Positions 50,331-59,371 are shown, counted from the stretch's first letter. The stretch is DNA of 64,000 bases from Aldehydirespirator sp965248735 (GCA_965248735.1 OZ252146.1:1240001-1304000); one strand, 5' to 3'. Made by a program: numbers and translations. Notes: generated by a model from the sequence alone, not told the origin.

Positions 50331-50392
50331 GCGGTAAACTCAGGAGACAAGAGCCTCCGAGTTTGCCGCAAAACCCCCTTTACGGCAAACTC
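50331..50392. promoter_or_regulatory. Inverted and direct GCGGCAAACTC boxes upstream of the Fic gene
   Basis: GCGGTAAACTC (50331-50341) faces its inverse GAGTTTGCCGC (50359-50369), and a third copy ACGGCAAACTC lies at 50382-50392 in direct orientation. Together they fill the 80 bases before the Fic ATG at 50412. Because the Fic protein ends in a winged-helix region, these are probably autoregulatory binding boxes. The remaining part of the 304-bp gap (50108-50330) holds the GTATAC site and no gene that I can see. Confidence 0.6.
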
Positions 50393-50411
50393 CGGGCCGA
50401 AGGAAAGCACG

Positions 50412-51800
50412 ATGGGTTGGACAGCGGCCAGGCATTGGGACAGCCGCACTCATACCTCGCGTCCAGCGCGTTCGGACGACGCGGCCGAGGAGGTCTTCCA
50501 CGCGTATGTCCCGCATCCCATCAGCGGCTGGGCGCCCGACCTGAACGTGCATACATGGACCCAGGTGTCTACGGCCACCGAACGGTGTCGAGACCTGCAG
50601 CGCTCCGCGATCCTCAAGCAGTTGCCCGCTGAGTGGTTGTTGAGCCGGACGGAGAGCATGGCCTCCAGCACCATCGAGGGAATCCGCCCTTCAGCTCGCC
50701 GAGTCGCTCGGGCCGAAGCGCAGCTGACCCTGTTCGGGGAGCAACCAGCCGATGTCGAGATGCAGGCGCTGCGCAATATCGGCGTCACCCAACACGCCCG
50801 CCAACTGGTCGCTTCGGTGGAGCACTTGACCGTTGACTCGCTGCGGCAGCTGCATGAGACGCTCATGGGCGACGATCCGATAGCCGGGCAGATCAGGGAG
50901 CGGCAGAACTGGGTCGGTGCTGGTGCTCTCGGAGGTCCACTGGAGGCGCACCATGTGGGGCCACCGCCCGAGGCAGTGCCGAGATTGCTGGACGATCTCG
51001 TCGCCTTCATCAACTGTGATGATGACGGCATCCCCCTGGTGCGCGCTGCGGTGGCCCACGCCCAGTTCGAGACCATCCACCCGTTCCCGGACGGCAACGG
51101 CCGGACCGGCCGGGCGCTCTTGCAGTACATGTACCTGCGAGATGGCCTGAGCACGAGCATGGCGCTGCCGGTCAGCATCGCGCTGATGCTCGCCAGGAGC
51201 GACTACTTCGACGCATTGGACGCGACACGGGTCGTCTGCTCGCCCGACGACCCGACGCGGTCACGGGCGCTGCGGGCGTGGATCGAAATGCTCGCTCATG
51301 CGACCGAGCATGCTTGCCGGTTGCACGAACGCCTCAATGACCACGTCGAGGCACTTCAACAGCAGTGGCACGCCGCAGCGCGAGCACAGCGAATCCGGCC
51401 CGCTAGCGCTGCTTTCAGATTGCTCGAGCTCCTGCCAAGCCACCCTGTCGTCACAGCCGAGAGCGCACGGGAGCTCCTTGAGACGGCTGAGCGGACTGCC
51501 CGACACGCCATCTCACGGCTAGCCGACGCCGGGATAATCGTGCAGCGCAGCGCTGGTCGCCGCAACAGGGTGTTCGAGTGCGCTGACATGATGGACGCCT
51601 TCACTGAGGCGGCGCGTGAGCAGTCCGCTGACAACCTCACGCTGGCATTCCCTCGCACCCCGACCTCCGCTGAAGCGCTGACTGGCGCCACCGCAGCGCA
51701 GGTGCTATGCAACGCAGCTACCACCCGCGGCGGCAACTGCACGCACCCGCGCCCCAAGCCGGGCGGCCGGTGCCCAGCAGGCCACAAACGTTCGGTCTGA
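50412..51800 (+). CDS. Fic-domain protein, class II, with C-terminal winged-helix region
   Basis: A 462-residue protein. The Fic motif HPFPDGNGRTGR (about residues 222-233) is intact, so the enzyme should transfer AMP or another nucleotide group to a protein hydroxyl. SSTIEG at residues 84-89 is the inhibitory helix that marks class II (same-chain, N-terminal) Fic proteins, so activity is normally held in check. The C-terminal part (ELLETAERTARHAISRLADA) is a winged helix. The last 40 residues are Cys/Pro/Arg-rich (GGNCTHPRPKPGGRCPAGHK) and resemble a small metal-binding tail. ATG at 50412 follows AGGAAAG; the frame upstream crosses the operator boxes and is not coding. Confidence 0.9.
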   Translation: MGWTAARHWDSRTHTSRPARSDDAAEEVFHAYVPHPISGWAPDLNVHTWTQVSTATERCRDLQRSAILKQLPAEWLLSRTESMASSTIEGIRPSARRVARAEAQLTLFGEQPADVEMQALRNIGVTQHARQLVASVEHLTVDSLRQLHETLMGDDPIAGQIRERQNWVGAGALGGPLEAHHVGPPPEAVPRLLDDLVAFINCDDDGIPLVRAAVAHAQFETIHPFPDGNGRTGRALLQYMYLRDGLSTSMALPVSIALMLARSDYFDALDATRVVCSPDDPTRSRALRAWIEMLAHATEHACRLHERLNDHVEALQQQWHAAARAQRIRPASAAFRLLELLPSHPVVTAESARELLETAERTARHAISRLADAGIIVQRSAGRRNRVFECADMMDAFTEAAREQSADNLTLAFPRTPTSAEALTGATAAQVLCNAATTRGGNCTHPRPKPGGRCPAGHKRSV

Positions 51801-51942
51801 GTGCCTCCCCGCGAAGACCTGACTGAGCGGTACCCCCGCCTCCGCAGCACCTCTCAACGACTCGGAGGCCCCAGAATTAGCCGACGTCCGGCGAAGCGGA
51901 CCCTCGTCTGCGCACCGGCTGGCGAAGGTTACGGTGCTCGTC

Positions 51943-52392
51943 ATGACCGTCACCAAGCTCGCAGCGTTCAACATGGGCCAGGCGTGCCAAATCACCCGCG
52001 GCCTCGTCATCAAGAACCCGGTGAAGCCGGACCTGTCGCCCGACTACGTGGCCGTGCAGGGTTGGCCTCTGGTCACGGCCCTCTACAACGGCATCGAACA
52101 GGCGCTGAAGATGCTGCTGCTCGTCCCGTCAAACGCCCGCTTCACGCTGGAGACGTTGGCAAAGCGCCCGTCCGGTCACGACCTCGAGGAGCTCCACGCC
52201 CAGTTGGAGGCCGACGACCGCGACCACATCCAGCATCGCAACGCGATCAGCGTCCCGATCCGCGACGCAGACACAGCGCTGGGAGCGCCCCCCGGTACGA
52301 GCGGGCGGGCCCGTTCGGCCCGTTCAGCCCGTTCGGTATACCGTGGTTCCAACCAGTTACGGGTCAGCATCAGCCGAGGGCCGCCTTTGTGA
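51943..52392 (+). CDS. Hypothetical protein with HEPN-like helical region, possibly 3'-altered
   Basis: A 149-residue protein that I do not recognise with certainty. Residues 35-90 (PLVTALYNGIEQALKMLLLV, then GHDLEELHAQLEADDRDHI) resemble the helical core of HEPN or related domains, in which a conserved Lys and GHDL pattern is common; HEPN proteins are often RNases or their partners in toxin systems. From about residue 110 the composition changes to a low-complexity Arg/Ser/Ala run (GRARSARSARS), then an unstructured tail that overlaps the GTATAC site of the next gene. The 3' end may therefore be truncated and read into promoter DNA. TACGGT lies seven bases before the ATG at 51943. Confidence 0.5.
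   Translation: MTVTKLAAFNMGQACQITRGLVIKNPVKPDLSPDYVAVQGWPLVTALYNGIEQALKMLLLVPSNARFTLETLAKRPSGHDLEELHAQLEADDRDHIQHRNAISVPIRDADTALGAPPGTSGRARSARSARSVYRGSNQLRVSISRGPPL
52334..52343. promoter_or_regulatory. Perfect CGGTATACCG palindrome upstream of the second Rieske gene
   Basis: The site is a perfect ten-base palindrome 104 bases before the Rieske start and lies inside the 3' end of the preceding hypothetical gene. It is identical to the second site before the binding protein at 28579, and the distance to the start codon is the same as for that gene's first site. Confidence 0.55.
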
Positions 52393-52447
52393 CCTGCTGT
52401 GCGGACGCGGCCCGCCAAGACATGGCGGGATCATCCCCAAGACGAGG

Positions 52448-53653
52448 ATGGCAACGATGGAATCACCTAGCAGGGCCCGCGAGGAGCGGTACTCGGCGAG
52501 CGGGGATCACGCCTACAAGCGGTGGCCTCGCTACCGCTCCGCATCCGAGGGCTTGCGGAACTACTGGTACCCCGTCGCCTTCTCGAAGAAGGTCGGCCGG
52601 AAGCCAGTGCCCGTAACGATCTGTGGCGAGCGGCTCCTCCTGATCCGTCACGAGGGCAGGGCGTTCGCCCTGAACGACCGCTGCCTCCACCGCGGCGTGC
52701 CCCTCTCGATGGGCAAGTGCCTGTTCCCGGGCACGATCTCCTGTGCGTACCACGGGTGGACATACGACGTGACCGACGGCAACTTGCGTGCTGCCCTGGT
52801 CGACGGTCGCGACTCTCCCATTGTCGGGAACAAGAACGTCAGGGTGAGGACATACCCGGTCGAGGAACGCTCCGGCATCGTCTTCGTCTACGTCGGTGAC
52901 GGCGAGCCGCCGCCCCTCGAGGCCGACGTGCCCGACGACTTCTTCGGGCAAGGCGTCGTCGTGCTGGGTTGGCTTCGGAAGAGACGGGGCGATTGGCGCT
53001 ACGCCGTGGAGAACGGGTTCGACGAGGGCCACTCCACCTATCTGCACAGGGGCGTCGTATGGACGTGGATCCGGCGCAAGCCCGCATACCGGGTCGTTCA
53101 CATAGAACACCACGGCGACTGGCTCATCCGCACCGTCGACGACATCGTCGAACAGGTTGACTATCCCGGACTCGGCCGGTGGCCCCATGGATTCCGCCCA
53201 TGGCAGCGCAATGTGGTCGTCCGCGGCTCCGTCCGTCTCCCAGGCTGGGTCCGCATCCAATGGCCGGACTGGACGGCGTTCGAGGTGTTCATGGGGACCC
53301 AAGAGGGTGAGCATCTCTCCTTGATGCTCGCCGTCTCCCACGCCAAGGGCATCAAGGCTGCCTGGTTCAGGCTGCGGTTCTGGCTCTACATCCGGTGGGC
53401 GTACATGTGGCAGTTCAATCGCCAGGACCAGCAGATGATCGAGCAGGTCAGCATCCCGCCCGAGCGGCTGTTCCGCCCCGACAAGTCCATCACCACCTGG
53501 CGGGCGCATTGTGAGCGCAGCGCCCGAGGTGTTCAAGGAACCACGGGCGAGACCGTCGTGCATCTAGCGGCTGACGAGGGCGCTGATGACGACCACATCG
53601 GGATGGACGACCTGCGCGATGACTCAGATGCCCCCGTCCCCGGTCCCGGATAA
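52448..53653 (+). CDS. Rieske 2Fe-2S aromatic ring-hydroxylating oxygenase, large subunit
   Basis: A 401-residue Rieske oxygenase. Cluster ligands are Cys79, His81, Cys99 and His102 (CLHRGVPLSMG and CAYHGW). The catalytic iron site is in the NGFDEGHSTYLHRG segment with Asp192, His195 and His200. It is more distantly related to the protein at 9306 and has a C-terminal acidic tail (DEGADDDHIGMDDLRDDSD). No reductase gene is adjacent. The first of two close ATG codons (52448) is used. Its 3' end overlaps the convergent MFS gene by 30 bases. Confidence 0.9.
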   Translation: MATMESPSRAREERYSASGDHAYKRWPRYRSASEGLRNYWYPVAFSKKVGRKPVPVTICGERLLLIRHEGRAFALNDRCLHRGVPLSMGKCLFPGTISCAYHGWTYDVTDGNLRAALVDGRDSPIVGNKNVRVRTYPVEERSGIVFVYVGDGEPPPLEADVPDDFFGQGVVVLGWLRKRRGDWRYAVENGFDEGHSTYLHRGVVWTWIRRKPAYRVVHIEHHGDWLIRTVDDIVEQVDYPGLGRWPHGFRPWQRNVVVRGSVRLPGWVRIQWPDWTAFEVFMGTQEGEHLSLMLAVSHAKGIKAAWFRLRFWLYIRWAYMWQFNRQDQQMIEQVSIPPERLFRPDKSITTWRAHCERSARGVQGTTGETVVHLAADEGADDDHIGMDDLRDDSDAPVPGPG

Positions 53654-54874
53654 TGGCGAGGACGGCGGCGAAGAGTGGAGGCCGTCGAAGCGGATCCGGC
53701 TCGCAAGGCTGAGCCCGGCGGCGGCCAAGACCCACACGGCTGCGACGGCGAGCGCGGTGGAGGACGACGCCGCGTCGCTGATCGCTCCGAAGGCCGCCGG
53801 TCCGATCACCGCGCCGAGGTTGAGGCCCCCGATCACGAACGAGGAGGCCAGTCCGGGCGCTCGGGGGTACATCCGCACGAGGGCCAGCACCATCAGACCG
53901 GGCCATGACCACCCCAGGATGATGGCGGCCTGCCCGCCGAGCGCGTACAGCCAGGGCGTGTCCGCAGCCATCAGCGCGTATCCGGCCGCGCTCGCGGCCA
54001 GAAGGGCGGCAACGGTGCTGACAGCGCCCGTGGGGCCGCGGTCGGCGAGGGCGCCCAATGCGATGCGCACCGTGATCACCCCTGCGCTGGCCGCCGACAG
54101 CAGCAGTCCGGCAGTGTCTTCGGAGATTCCAGCGTCGGTGCTGTTGACCACGAAGAACGCGGCCGCGGCGACGACCGCGCATGAGGCGAGCATCGCGGCC
54201 GCCGCGCACACGAACAGGGGACCCATCCTCACGTGTGTGAAACGACCCGCAGCGGGCGCCCTCGCGGCCTGGGTGGCCGAAGTCGCCGGTGCCTGCTCGC
54301 CGGGGAGCATCAGCATCCCGACCGCGGCCAGCACGGCTCCGCCGACGAACGGCCATCGCCATCGGTCCGTACCACCCACCAGGGGCACGGTCAGTCCGGC
54401 CAGCAGCGGCCCCAGCGGTATGGCCGACATGTGCACTCCGAAGGCCAGCCCGTGGCGCCCGGGCGACACGTGTTGGGCGACCAGCACCTTGGCGGCCGGT
54501 CCGGCCAGCGTAAGTCCCGCGCCGGCCACCGCGAGCGCTACCAGGAGCGTCGCGAACGATCGGGCCAGCACGGCCACCGCCAGGTAGCCGGCCATCGTGA
54601 CCTGCATCGAGATCAGCAGGCTGCGACGGGAGCCGATCCGGTCGGCCAGCTCGCCCGCGTGAACTATGGCCACGGCCGCCAGCCCGTAGGTCACTGCCAG
54701 CGACAGGCCCAGCCCCGTGTCGCCGACGCCGAACTCCGCCTTGACGTCGCTGCCGAGCGCGCCGGTCAGGAAGCCGGGCAGCACGCTCGCGGTGACGCAG
54801 GCCACCGAGGCCGCCACCGCCTGAACGGGAGCCGCGCCGGGAGCCTGCGGGGGCGCCGCCTCGGCCTCGGCCAT
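53624..54874 (-). CDS. Major facilitator superfamily transporter
   Basis: A 416-residue membrane protein with 12 predicted segments. AGELADRIGSRRSLLISMQV is the conserved loop after segment 2; GALADRGPTG is its repeat in the second half. The overall pattern closely follows the MFS protein at 21750, including the WSWPGLMVLALVRMYPRAPG segment that matches FAWPGLFHLAVVRSNPSAPG there, so the two are paralogues. ATG at 54874 precedes the first helix; upstream frame overlaps the oxidoreductase gene. It lies 13 bases downstream of that gene on the same strand. Confidence 0.87.
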   Translation of the reverse strand: MAEAEAAPPQAPGAAPVQAVAASVACVTASVLPGFLTGALGSDVKAEFGVGDTGLGLSLAVTYGLAAVAIVHAGELADRIGSRRSLLISMQVTMAGYLAVAVLARSFATLLVALAVAGAGLTLAGPAAKVLVAQHVSPGRHGLAFGVHMSAIPLGPLLAGLTVPLVGGTDRWRWPFVGGAVLAAVGMLMLPGEQAPATSATQAARAPAAGRFTHVRMGPLFVCAAAAMLASCAVVAAAAFFVVNSTDAGISEDTAGLLLSAASAGVITVRIALGALADRGPTGAVSTVAALLAASAAGYALMAADTPWLYALGGQAAIILGWSWPGLMVLALVRMYPRAPGLASSFVIGGLNLGAVIGPAAFGAISDAASSSTALAVAAVWVLAAAGLSLASRIRFDGLHSSPPSSPLSGTGDGGI

Positions 54875-54887
54875 GCTCGCGGTTGCG

Positions 54888-57800
54888 CTAGCCCGCCGGT
54901 TTGGCAGTGAGCGCCACCGGACTGGCGTCGGGGCTGCGGATGGCTCGCACCTGCTCACGGAATCGTTCGACGCCGGCGAGTTTCACGTCCTCGTAGCCGC
55001 GGATCACATCGGGAAGCTGGGCCAGCTTCACGGCCCGCTCGTAGGTGGCCCGCGTCAGGCTGTCCAGCTCGGCCTCCATCAGGGCCCGGTACTCCGCGAT
55101 CAACTCCCGCTCCATCCGGCGCACCCTGGCGTAGCCGAACAGGTCGAAGGGGGTGCCCCGCAGCCGGCGCAGCGCCTTCAGCACCACGAGCGCCGGCCGC
55201 TGGAACGGTCCCAGCGAGATCTTGCGCTTCAGCCCAAGGGCCCGCAGCACGGGCGGGTGCAGCAGGATGCGGTAGCCGGCGAAGTCGCCCACCGCGTCGC
55301 GCATGGCCTCAGCCACGCCGGGGCGCAGGTGCAGGCGGCCCACCTCGTACTCGTCCTTGTAGGCCGTCAGCTTGTACAGGTAGCGGGCCACCGCTTCGGC
55401 CAGCTCGGTCCGGTCGCCCATCACCTCGCGCTCGCGGGCCGACGCCGCGTCCACGAAGTCCACGTACTGCGAGGCCAGCTCCCGCGACTGGTAGTCCACC
55501 AGGTCGGCGGCCCGCCGCTGCACGGTCTCGACCATGGCCGCGCCGCCGTCTCCCGGGATTGCGGCCAGGCCCGAGTTCTGCACCAGCGACCGGGCGATGG
55601 CCTTGGCCCTGGCCGGGACCGAGTCCAATCCCAGGCCGGGCGCGGCTGCAGCCGTCTCCGCCGTCGCCGCGGGGGCCACTCCGGCCAGGCTGACCAGGCC
55701 GTCGGTGCCCTCGCGCACGTACACCCGCCCCCATCTGAAGGCGGCGATGTTGGCTGCGACCGCCACCCCGTTTAGCTCGATGGCCCGCTCGATGGAGGCC
55801 GCCGACACCGGGATCCCGCCCGCCTGGTACGCGGCCCCCAGCGCCAGCACGTTGGCGGGCATGGCCGTGCCCAGCAGGGCGTCGGCCATCCGGTCGGCGT
55901 CGAGGCGGACGCTGGCACCGGTGCGGGTGGCGCCGTCGATAGACGACAGCATCCCGTCGATGTCGGGATAGGTCTCCTCGACGTGGGCCACCATGTCGCC
56001 GGTGGGCAGCTTGCTGGTGGACACCACCGCCACCGTGCGCTCGGGGTCGGCCTTGGCCAGGTTCTTGGGGTCGGCCGCCACCAGCAGGTCGAGGCCCAGA
56101 TAGCAGTCGGCGCCGCCCGCGCCGATCAGGTTGGCGCCCTGCGCCTCGCCGTCGAAGAACCGCAGATGTGAGACGACCGGCCCGCCCTTCTGGCTGAGCC
56201 CGGTCTGGTCGAGGCCCATGACGTCCAGGCCGTCGAGCAGCGCCGCGGTGGCCAGCACCTGGCAGACCGTCACCACCCCGGTGCCGCCCACGCCCGCCAT
56301 GAACACCGCATACCCGTCGGGACCGGGCACGGGCCGGTCCGGCTCGGCGATGTCGGCCGGCGGCGCGCTCGGAGCACCCCGCCCTGCGCCCGCCGCTGCG
56401 GCCACGCTGGCTTTGGCCTTGGCCGGCCGGGTCTTGACTTGGATGAACGACGGGCAGTCGCCCTCGATGCAGGTGTAGTCGAAGTTGCACGAAGACTGGT
56501 GTATGCGGGTCTTGGTGCCGAGCTCGGTGTCGACCGGCTGCACCGACAGGCAGTGGCTCTTGGCCCCGCAGTCGCCGCAGCCCTCACAGACGGCCTCGTT
56601 GATGAAGATCCGCTTGGTCGGGGTGGGGCGCAGGCCCCGCTTGCGCTCTCGGCGCTTCTCGGCCGCGCACTGCTGGTCGTAGATCAGCACCGTCACCCCC
56701 GGCGTGTCCCGCAAGGCGAGCTGGGCCTCCTCGAGCCGTCCCCGTCCCCAAACCTCGGCGCCCTCGGCCAGCGGTCCGCCGCCGGCGTGGCGGTCGGGGT
56801 CGTCGCTGCACACGATGATGCGGCTCACACCCTCGGCGTCCATCGACTGGGTCAACTCGGGCACGCCGATGGCTCCGGCCACGTCCTGGCCGCCGGTCAT
56901 GGCGACCGCGCCGTTGTAGAGGATCTTGTAGGTGATGTCGACGCCCGCGGCCACCGCGGCCCGCACCGCCAGGCTGGCGGAGTGGAAGAACGTGCCGTCG
57001 CCGACGTTCTGGAACATGTGGGACCGGTCGGTGAACGGCGCCCGGCCTATCCAGGTGGCGCCCTCGCCGCCCATCTGGTGCACGATCTGGGCCCGGTCGT
57101 CGATCCACAGGGCCATGGCGTGGCAGCCCACCCCGGCGCCCACGAACGAGCCGTCGGGCACCACCGTGGAGCGGTTGTGGGGGCAGCCGCTGCACCAGTA
57201 CGGCGTCCGGGCCACCTCGGCCGCCCCGGCACGGGCCGCGGCCTCGATGAGGGCCAGGCGGGCCTCCACCGCCACCGGCAGGGCTCCCACCTCGCCTCCG
57301 AGCACCCCGGAGCGCAGCCGGTCGGCGACGACGGCCGCGATCCGGTCGGCGCTCAGCTCGCCGTCGGCGGGAACCAGCCGGCGGCCCCGCTCGTCGGTCT
57401 TGCCCACCACCCGGGGGGCGCCGGCCCGGCCGTAGAGGATGTCGCGCACGAACAGCTCGATGAAGGCCCGCTTCTCGTCCAGCACCAGGATCTCGTCGAG
57501 CCCCCCGGCGAAGCGGCGCACGATCTCCGGCTCCATCGGCCACACCATGCCTAGCCGCAGCAGCCGGATCCCGAAGCGGCGCAGCCCGTCGTCGTCGAGG
57601 CCGAGGTCGCCGAGGGCCTGGCGCAGTTCCTGGAACGTCCGGCCCGCGGCCACGATCCCGAGGCGGGCGACCCCGGTGGCGCCGCTGATCTCGTTGAGTC
57701 CGTTGGCCGCGGCGTAGGCCACCGCCGCCTCCAGGCGCCCGTAGGCGATGTCCTTCTCCTGCTCGAGGCTCAGCGGCGTGACCAGGCCCGGCCGCTGGAC

Positions 57801-58529
57801 GTGGCGCCACGGCTCGCCGTCTATCTCCAGTCCGGGATCGATGGGGACGACCCGGTCGGGGGCCACTTCGGCGATGCCGAACCCGTCGGCGATGGTGGTC
57901 ACCACCTTGAACGCGGTCCACAGGCCCGAATACCTGGACAGGGCGATGCCGTGCAGTCCGAGGTCGATGATCTCCTGCATCGAGCCGGGATAGAGCACCG
58001 GCATCTGGGCGTCGTAGAAGGTGGGCTCCACCTGGGTGGGCAGCGTCGACGACTTGGCCATCGGGTCGTCGCCGGCCAGCACGAGCACCCCGCCGTTGGC
58101 GGCGGTGCCCTTGAAGTTGGCGTGCTTGAACACGTCGCCGCAGCGGTCCACGCCCGGCCCCTTGCCGTACCACATGCCCACCACGCCGTCGTGGCGGGCG
58201 AGCGGGCCGAGCAGCGGCTCCTGGCTGCCCCACACCGCGGTGGCGGCCAGCTCCTCGTTCACGCCCGGCACCCACACCACGTCGTGGGCCTCCATCAGGG
58301 CCATGTTGCGCTCGATGGTGAGGTCGACAGTGCCCAGCGGCGAGCCCTGGTACCCGGAGATGAAGGTGGCGGTGCGCAGGCCCCGGGCCGCGTCGGCGCG
58401 GTGCTGGTCGATGGGCAGGCGCACCAGCGCCTGTATCCCGGTAAGCAGCACCCGTCCCCGTTCCAGCGTGAACTTCTGATCGAGGTCGAAGTCCTGGAGC
58501 GTTGACAACTCCGACGGGTCAAGCGACAC
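54888..58529 (-). CDS. Indolepyruvate ferredoxin oxidoreductase, fused alpha-beta type
   Basis: A 1213-residue 2-oxoacid:ferredoxin oxidoreductase in one chain. Residues 1-380 are the pyrimidine-binding domain (ISGYQGSPLGTVD, WVPGVNEELAATA). Residues 430-620 hold the thiamine-diphosphate site (PYWCSGCPHNRSTVVPDGS, then GVGCHAMALW and GGEGATWIGRAPF). A cysteine cluster around residues 640-680 (EAVCEGCGDCGAKSHC, then CNFDYTCIEGDCPSF) holds iron-sulfur centres. Residues 730-920 are the gamma domain (GVGGTGVVTVCQVLATAA). It oxidises arylpyruvates or other branched 2-oxoacids to acyl-CoA and reduces ferredoxin, linking amino-acid breakdown to low-potential electrons. The GTG start at 58529 is eight bases after the nuclease-domain gene. 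Confidence 0.93.
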   Translation of the reverse strand: MSLDPSELSTLQDFDLDQKFTLERGRVLLTGIQALVRLPIDQHRADAARGLRTATFISGYQGSPLGTVDLTIERNMALMEAHDVVWVPGVNEELAATAVWGSQEPLLGPLARHDGVVGMWYGKGPGVDRCGDVFKHANFKGTAANGGVLVLAGDDPMAKSSTLPTQVEPTFYDAQMPVLYPGSMQEIIDLGLHGIALSRYSGLWTAFKVVTTIADGFGIAEVAPDRVVPIDPGLEIDGEPWRHVQRPGLVTPLSLEQEKDIAYGRLEAAVAYAAANGLNEISGATGVARLGIVAAGRTFQELRQALGDLGLDDDGLRRFGIRLLRLGMVWPMEPEIVRRFAGGLDEILVLDEKRAFIELFVRDILYGRAGAPRVVGKTDERGRRLVPADGELSADRIAAVVADRLRSGVLGGEVGALPVAVEARLALIEAAARAGAAEVARTPYWCSGCPHNRSTVVPDGSFVGAGVGCHAMALWIDDRAQIVHQMGGEGATWIGRAPFTDRSHMFQNVGDGTFFHSASLAVRAAVAAGVDITYKILYNGAVAMTGGQDVAGAIGVPELTQSMDAEGVSRIIVCSDDPDRHAGGGPLAEGAEVWGRGRLEEAQLALRDTPGVTVLIYDQQCAAEKRRERKRGLRPTPTKRIFINEAVCEGCGDCGAKSHCLSVQPVDTELGTKTRIHQSSCNFDYTCIEGDCPSFIQVKTRPAKAKASVAAAAGAGRGAPSAPPADIAEPDRPVPGPDGYAVFMAGVGGTGVVTVCQVLATAALLDGLDVMGLDQTGLSQKGGPVVSHLRFFDGEAQGANLIGAGGADCYLGLDLLVAADPKNLAKADPERTVAVVSTSKLPTGDMVAHVEETYPDIDGMLSSIDGATRTGASVRLDADRMADALLGTAMPANVLALGAAYQAGGIPVSAASIERAIELNGVAVAANIAAFRWGRVYVREGTDGLVSLAGVAPAATAETAAAAPGLGLDSVPARAKAIARSLVQNSGLAAIPGDGGAAMVETVQRRAADLVDYQSRELASQYVDFVDAASAREREVMGDRTELAEAVARYLYKLTAYKDEYEVGRLHLRPGVAEAMRDAVGDFAGYRILLHPPVLRALGLKRKISLGPFQRPALVVLKALRRLRGTPFDLFGYARVRRMERELIAEYRALMEAELDSLTRATYERAVKLAQLPDVIRGYEDVKLAGVERFREQVRAIRSPDASPVALTAKPAG

Positions 58530-58537
58530 GGCGGCTC

Positions 58538-58978
58538 CTAGCCCTCGTACAAGTACTCAAGGTCGGACTCGCTATATCCGAACGCTTCCAGCAAGTGCAG
58601 GACCGAGAATCGGCGCTCTTCGTGGGAGCCACTCTCTCGTGGGAGATAGAGCCACCACTGAAGGCCGTCACTGAGGGCACAGATGTCCACGCCCTCATAG
58701 AACGCATAGCTCAAGACTTGCTCTACATGATGGTTCAGATTGGCTCCGGGTGCCTTCGCCTCGATGAGCGCCCAGATGCGGCCTTCGGCTTGGAGCGCGA
58801 TGTCCACCTTGCCTCCGGTCTTTTTTCCGCCGACGGGATGCTCCCAGCGCACTTCCTGCCCGAACGGATCCCACGGCAGATCAGCCAAGACCGGCGCCAG
58901 AATCTGGAACTTCGCCGTCTCCTCGTTGTTTGGGGTCGGGTTGGACCGGATTCTCTCGAGCGTCTCGTGCAGGGACAT
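58538..58978 (-). CDS. Solitary PD-(D/E)XK nuclease domain (type I restriction HsdR N-terminal-like)
   Basis: A 146-residue protein. GGKVDIALQAEGRIWALIEA, then KAPG, gives Asp59, Glu73 and Lys75, the catalytic signature of PD-(D/E)XK nucleases. The whole region from LPWDPFGQEVRWEHP to ALSDGLQWWLYLPRES matches the N-terminal domain of HsdR restriction subunits, but no helicase domain follows. It is complete as a single domain and its stop is eight bases before the oxidoreductase start. Such solitary domains occur as predicted defence or repair nucleases, or as remnants. The ATG at 58978 starts the conserved region; an earlier ATG in frame is possible. Confidence 0.75.
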   Translation of the reverse strand: MSLHETLERIRSNPTPNNEETAKFQILAPVLADLPWDPFGQEVRWEHPVGGKKTGGKVDIALQAEGRIWALIEAKAPGANLNHHVEQVLSYAFYEGVDICALSDGLQWWLYLPRESGSHEERRFSVLHLLEAFGYSESDLEYLYEG

Positions 58979-59217
58979 GGTGATCAAGGCTACTCGGAGG
59001 GTGCGGGCAGCCATGAGGTCAGGACGGTTCCGCAACCGACAGCAGCAACGCGCGAGCGATTCCTGCGATGCCGCCGAGGAGAGTGCCGTTGGTGCGGCGC
59101 ATCGTTACCTGGATGAATCCGGAACGTGTGCGGGCCGGGATGCGCTGGTCGCGATGTCAGCAGGCTGGGCCCGACCGCCCCATCAAGGGGTGAGAACGCT
59201 GGTGTATGGCAAGGCTG

Positions 59218-59367
59218 CTAGGTGACGCCAAGCTGCTTTCGCTTGTAGCGCTTGCGGCGCCATGAGTCCGGTATCCACGAGGCTGGCAGGATGCCTCGGC
59301 TCACGGTGATGCTCGGATAGAGGTCGGAGTCGTCGTGGGTGTCGTGGGTGGGTCCGGTCGCATCCAT
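59218..59367 (-). CDS. Predicted 49-residue small protein with basic C-terminus
   Basis: The frame opens with an acidic, Thr/His-rich segment (MDATGPTHDTHDDSDLYPS), continues with ITVSRGILPASWIPDSW, and ends in a highly basic RRKRYKRKQLGVT. It starts four bases after the stop of the 98-residue membrane-protein gene, so it could be translated by re-initiation. I do not recognise a family. The start is fixed by this spacing and the lack of other ATG codons. The 239-bp stretch beyond it (58979-59217) contains no convincing gene. Confidence 0.45.
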   Translation of the reverse strand: MDATGPTHDTHDDSDLYPSITVSRGILPASWIPDSWRRKRYKRKQLGVT

Positions 59368-59371
59368 GCGG

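Noticed and set aside
52343..52447. Longer start for the second Rieske protein
   Set aside because: The upstream codons cover the GTATAC site and the end of the previous gene, and add no family sequence.
59022..59108. A 27-codon minus-strand frame (MRRTNGTLLGGIAGIARALL and on) that resembles the start of a PspC domain
   Set aside because: It stops far too early for the family and has no ribosome site, so it cannot be supported as a gene.
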